Source: Volvox africanus (taxonomy: Eukaryota > Chlorophyta > Chlorophyceae > Chlamydomonadales > Volvocaceae). Taken from it: a stretch of 64,000 bases of DNA. The stretch covers positions 310,001 to 374,000 of the forward strand of contig BSDZ01000021.1 in assembly GCA_030268105.1 (NCBI GenBank), written 5' to 3'. The notes under the pieces were generated by a model. That model did no database searches and was not told where the DNA came from. It was given only the letters and a program-made list of their open reading frames with translations. Shown here in pieces: positions 59,701 through 64,000 of the stretch (position 1 is its first letter; every line of letters begins with the position of its first letter). The translations under genes were made by a program, and so were the position numbers.

Positions 59701-62700
59701 CAGAACAGCATATTCTCGGTATGCCTCATCAGCCGCCTCGCGGTCCCAATCCTCCACCTAACAGGCACACCAGCGCAACGCACACGGGGTGCAAGATGAA
59801 GAAGGTTGAGAGCTGCGCCAGATGTGAAGATGATGATGCTTCCGGTGGGGGACTTACAGAATGGAGAGCAGATCGAGGGATGGCCATACGACTTTGGATT
59901 GCGAGAAAGGTTCCGCTACCTACCCCACCCGCCCTACCCGCCGTACCCAACCTATCCACCCTATCTAACCTTTCCTCCTTTCCCCTGCACTTGTACGCTG
60001 ACCCCCCCAATTCGACCCCTCCTTCCACACCCATTTCGCATGCGTTCGGTTCGAAGCAGTAGGAACCCTTATCCCCACCGCGGGCGCTATCCTTCCCCTA
60101 ACAATTTCAACGCACCAGCTTTTCCTCGTCGCTGGCCTCCGCCTCCTCATCGGCCTCCGCCTGCCGCTTCTGCATGGCATCCAGCTCCCAGTCCTCGTCC
60201 TTGAGCCCCTCGATCGCCTGACTGGCCGCCGCCTCAATGTCCACCGGGTTCAGGTCCTCCAGAAGCCGAACCTGCCGAGAGGGCAAGGGTCAGAAGAACG
60301 TGTGGAATCTAAAACTGGAAGTCGCGACCCAATTAGTTCCAGGACACTTCTGGCGCAGGGAAAGCAGGAGGCGACGCCCGAGTAACAGGGCCGTTAACTG
60401 GCTAAGAGAGTTTAACCCTTCAACCCTATAACGATTTCCTAATTTCTGTGCACCAGGATAAGCTCTAATACCACTCCAAGCTTCGGCAGCCCGGGTGTCG
60501 CCCTCAGGCTCTGAAGCTGTGAAGTGGCGTGGGTGGGGTAGCTCCGAGTGTCACATTCGTCAAGTTTGCCCGTCTGCTAGGGCTTTCACTCTCACCGCAT
60601 ATTGCTCGATTGGCCGCAGTCCGGTTTGAAGCCGGGCGAGCATGTCTGCTGCACTGGCGCCTCCAGCGCCGCCACCGGCACCGACACCGCCAGCTTCTAC
60701 CAATGCGCCACCGTCATCACCGCCGCCCGCTGTCAGAGCCTTGAGCATATCGGCATCGATATCGCCCAGCAGTCCTGCCGCCGATCCGCCCGCCTGTACA
60801 TGGAAAAAACGTAACCATGCACAGTGTAATCATCTGCCCAAATATCCGGAATCCAAGTCCTAGACTACCTCCTATCAAGCGACGACCGCGATTAAGTGCA
60901 GACAGCACATACGACACACTCCGCGCCCCACCCAGCGCACGCGCGTTGCTTTGCATGGGTTGTTTGCTCACCCAGCAGGATCCTGCAAGCACCGCCCAGC
61001 CCGGCGCAGAGTCACATGCACCGCCCCCGAGACGATAATCCCTTCAAGTCAGGAAGGCTTGAAGTTAAATACACAACACCAGCCTACACATCAATTACTT
61101 ATCCACGATGCAGAAGTTTTTTTACAAATACACCCAGAAGGAAAAAGATTATTTACTCTTGCGGGTGCATCAGTTAAAACTGAACCACGCTTGCGGCTTT
61201 ACCTTGCCGTCCTCGTCCTGGTCTTTTTCCGCATCCTTTCCCCCCCTTCCGCCGCCGCCCTCCTCATCCTTATCGTCGTCGTCGCCGTCGCCGCCTGCTT
61301 CCCCGCCCGCCGTCCCCGCGGGGGGCTCCCGGGTGAACTCATCCAACTCGGCGTCCGCCTCCTTCTCTGCCTCGGCGGCAGCAGCCACATCGTCGTCGTC
61401 CTCCACCCGGCGCAGGGCAGCCTGAAGGCAGGGGGCGCATCCGCAAACGTGGCAGTCAAAACCTGCTCATAATTGCAACACCGCTGAAGGCGTGGCGTGG
61501 CGTGGCGTGGCGTGGTGTGGTGTCACAGCAAGCTCCGGACTCCAATTGAACGGAGTCGAGCCATCCAGGGCAAACACCCCCAAACCCCAAGGCCATAAAG
61601 CGAGAAGCACATCCACGCCATGGGTGCTATAGCAGGGCAGCGAGGTAGCGGCCAAGGGTGCCATAGCGCACATTCTTCAGACGAGACGGCTACATCAGGC
61701 AGTAGATTATCGCACTTGTGTGTACAGCGGCAGCATCGCTTGCGGCCGCATTTTTGTTCCACAGGGTTGTTTTACCCCGTCCCAAGCCCCTGTAACCAGT
61801 CACAAGCTGCCAGCTCTTCCCCTCAATGCCCACCTTGAGGTCCTCGGCCGTGGGTCCGGCACCGGGCCCACTCGCCGCGCCGACCCCTCCGCCCATGAGG
61901 GCCGCCAAGTTCAGCTGCGCCAACATGTCGGTTGTGAAACCACCCGACTGGATGGCCAGGTAGTCCAGCTGCCGCTTCTGGTCTGACTTGCGGAGGATAT
62001 TCTCCTCGATGGTATTCTCCGAAACCAACCGGTATATGTGCACCTGTCCAGGTGTGTGTGCATGAAGTAAGCGGGTGATTGGGTCAGGGTGCTGTGGGCG
62101 TTCGATCCTTGCAGTTCTCAGTCTGCAACGTCCCGGCAGTTGAGAGATGTTCCGGAGGGGGGATTACCAGGCGGTGAGGAGTGATGTCTGATGGGTGGGA
62201 TAGGATGCCGTCCGAGGGTCTCCCATGCCGCCAAGTGCGACGTCAGACGGTGTTGTTTCGCTATTACACAGCGGGGCCCGCAGCGGGGTCTTCTCAAGTG
62301 CCAGTGCCCGGACCACTGTGCCTGTTTGTCGTTTTCATGTCCCCCTTTCCCCATTCAGGCAGCTCATTTATACTGGTAACACAACGGGACAACCTGCGCT
62401 GCCGTACCTCGCGCGTCTGGCCAATGCGGTGGCATCGGTCCTGCGCCTGTGCGTCCATGGCTGGGTTCCAGTCGCTGTCGTAGAAGATGACCGTATCAGC
62501 ACCCGTAAGGTTAATGCCCACACCGCCAGAGCGTGTCGACAAGATGAACACGAAGATCTGGATCCAAAGGAAGAAGTCCAATGCACGCTAAGAGAGTATG
62601 GACGTCGAAGGCTGAAACAGGGGCAAATAGTTGCAAGGGCGGCCCCAGAGGTCCCAAGGGCTAGGCAAGTTCTAGGCAAGGAACCACACCCCTTCCTCGC

Positions 62701-64000
62701 TTCAAATCAGCTCAGCTGGAACATGTGCCACCTTCGTCCCGTCCGGGCAAATCTCTTTACCCCCACCCCCACCCCAAAACTCCGACCCCTAATTAACCCA
62801 ACTCCCATTCCTAAATCCCATAGCCCAAATTCCACCCAGCTCGACCCAGCCACACTCCATCGCTACCGGCCCACCTTCGTGTCTGTGTTGAAGCGCTGCA
62901 TGAGCACCTGGCGCTGTTCTGGGCGTGTTGAGCCGTCTAAGCGCACGTATGTGTGGCCGTGCAGATTCAGGAAGGCCTCCAGGACGTCCAGCATCTTGGC
63001 CATCTGGGTGAAGATCAGGGCGCGGTGGGCCCCGGCCTTCAGCCGCCGCAATAGCAGCGCCAGCTCCTGAACCCAGGCAGGTGAGGGAATGAGAATGATA
63101 AGCATGAAACGAGGTGGGGACGGACGGGGAAGGCGAATGAACTTGACCTGATGGTATTGTATAGAAGCTGCTAAAGATGGGGGGGACGGAAGGGACGGGG
63201 GACGGGGGCTAAGAAAGCAGCAAACAACTCAAAAATAAATTTAGGAAAGTGGGCAATGGATCAGGTGATGGTGTTCCTTAGCGTTTGAGGCGCGGAGCTA
63301 AGGACAAGGGAACTACAGGTCCACCCGCCGTGCGCGTTAGATAAAAAAACCCTCACAAGGCGTTGACTGTATCCTGATAGTAAGATATCCGGATGTCCCA
63401 TTCTCCGTTCCGATCCCAAATCCCAACAAAGGCCTGGTTTCATCCTCTACCCTGGGATCCCTCCCGCCCTGCCTGGTCCTGCTTTCCAACTGCCAAGTCC
63501 CTCGCCCCTTGCCCCTCGTGCCGAGGCCCCCGCACCTGTAGTTTGCCGCAATCGTACTGTATGAGACGCTTATCTGGGAAGAACAGCTGCTGCCGAACGT
63601 GCGCTAACCGCAGCGGCCCGCCGCGGCCGCACCACTCCGCCAACGCCACCGCCGCACGCCGCGCTGCTGCGCGCACCTCGTCGCCGTCCGGCCGACAGCA
63701 CCATACGTCCGGCGGTGGCGCCCGGGCCCGGGGAATCACAAACTTGAACTCCCGCAGCAGTGGGTCCGCCCACTCGGCGCGCTGCTCGTACGTCACCGCA
63801 AGCTCTGACAGCAGCGATGGTAGCAAAGGGTACGATGATGGCTGCGCCGCAGGCATCTCAGTGTAGCCAGCACAGCCTGAAGCGGTGGCGGCGTCGGCGG
63901 GATGGTCGATGACCCTGGTGGCACCAGGTCGCAGTGCACGACATGTGGCGTGGGCCACAGCCAGCAGCGCCAGCAGGTTGCGGCCATATAGCGGCCGGCG
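54994..64000 (-). CDS. SWR1/PIE1/Domino-type chromatin-remodelling ATPase, C-terminal part
   Basis: Partial: the gene enters from beyond 64000. Exons: 64000-63536, 63066-62875, 62557-62408, 62043-61834, 61421-61203, 60793-60596, 60271-60116, 59757-59683, 59287-59081, 58607-57678, 57439-57255 and 56827-54994 (stop). All are in phase. SWR1-class enzymes exchange H2A for H2A.Z in nucleosomes. The second helicase lobe is present: [58 protein letters not shown] and [25 protein letters not shown] and TGADT with [10 protein letters not shown] favour SWR1 over INO80. Acidic linker exons follow. Exon 58607-57678 has an RDRDREKE stretch, an acidic [10 protein letters not shown] patch and a SANT/Myb-like PWAAVYEGV region. 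The last exon (610 residues) is dominated by Gln, with His, Pro and Met, like the Q-rich ends of Domino and p400. The 58607 acceptor is the least certain. Confidence 0.92.
58672..58737. repeat. Short tandem repeat in a SWR1-like intron
   Basis: Units of ggtcattatctgcaggaa and shortened forms are repeated about four times in the intron upstream of the 58607 exon. Confidence 0.8.
61491..61522. repeat. (GGCGT)n pentanucleotide repeat in a SWR1-like intron
   Basis: Five or six copies of cgtgg lie in the intron between exons 62043-61834 and 61421-61203. Confidence 0.8.

Overview
The window is nuclear DNA from a green alga of the volvocine group (Chlamydomonas, Volvox and relatives). Four things point there: a four-exon CP29 (LHCB4) antenna gene of green-algal type, genes with many short GT-AG introns, the TGTAA polyadenylation motif used by these algae, and proteins rich in Ala, Gln and His runs. 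The species cannot be fixed from the sequence alone. All exon maps below were made by hand from GT/AG sites, reading phase and recalled family motifs. No alignment was run.

Layout: 1-3015 has no gene I can support. 3016-4467 (+) is LHCB4. 28817-5662 (-) is one gene of about 23 kb that reads as a FAM135-type protein (DUF3657-like N-terminus, DUF676 serine-esterase C-terminus). Its large size comes from a 14.2-kb intron (23143-8975). That intron holds a 2.87-kb pure (ATAC)n tract, a LINE with both ORFs open, and three 5'-truncated copies of the same LINE in a row. Every LINE copy ends in an ATAC-type microsatellite and is followed directly by the next copy. 29963-37664 (+) is a leucine-rich-repeat membrane protein with a Gln-rich tail.

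A poorly resolved stretch (37665-41074) follows. It contains about 520 bp of AT-rich bacterial DNA at 39372-39892: the start of an aspartokinase gene, a Phd/YefM-type antitoxin and the end of a third gene. I read this as a transfer into the nucleus, probably from a Rickettsia-like endosymbiont. 41075-42706 (+) is an unrecognised, possibly plastid-targeted gene whose 3' end is not found. 44304-51475 (+) is an HMA1-type heavy-metal P1B-ATPase in eleven exons, with His-rich segments at both ends. 51476-54993 has no recognised gene. From 64000 (edge) down to 54994 (-) runs the C-terminal half of a SWR1/PIE1/Domino-type chromatin remodeller with a long Gln-rich C-terminus.

There is no operon logic here; these are independent eukaryotic genes. 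The most notable biology is the microsatellite-tailed, self-stacking LINE family inside a functional-looking intron, and the bacterial block between host genes.
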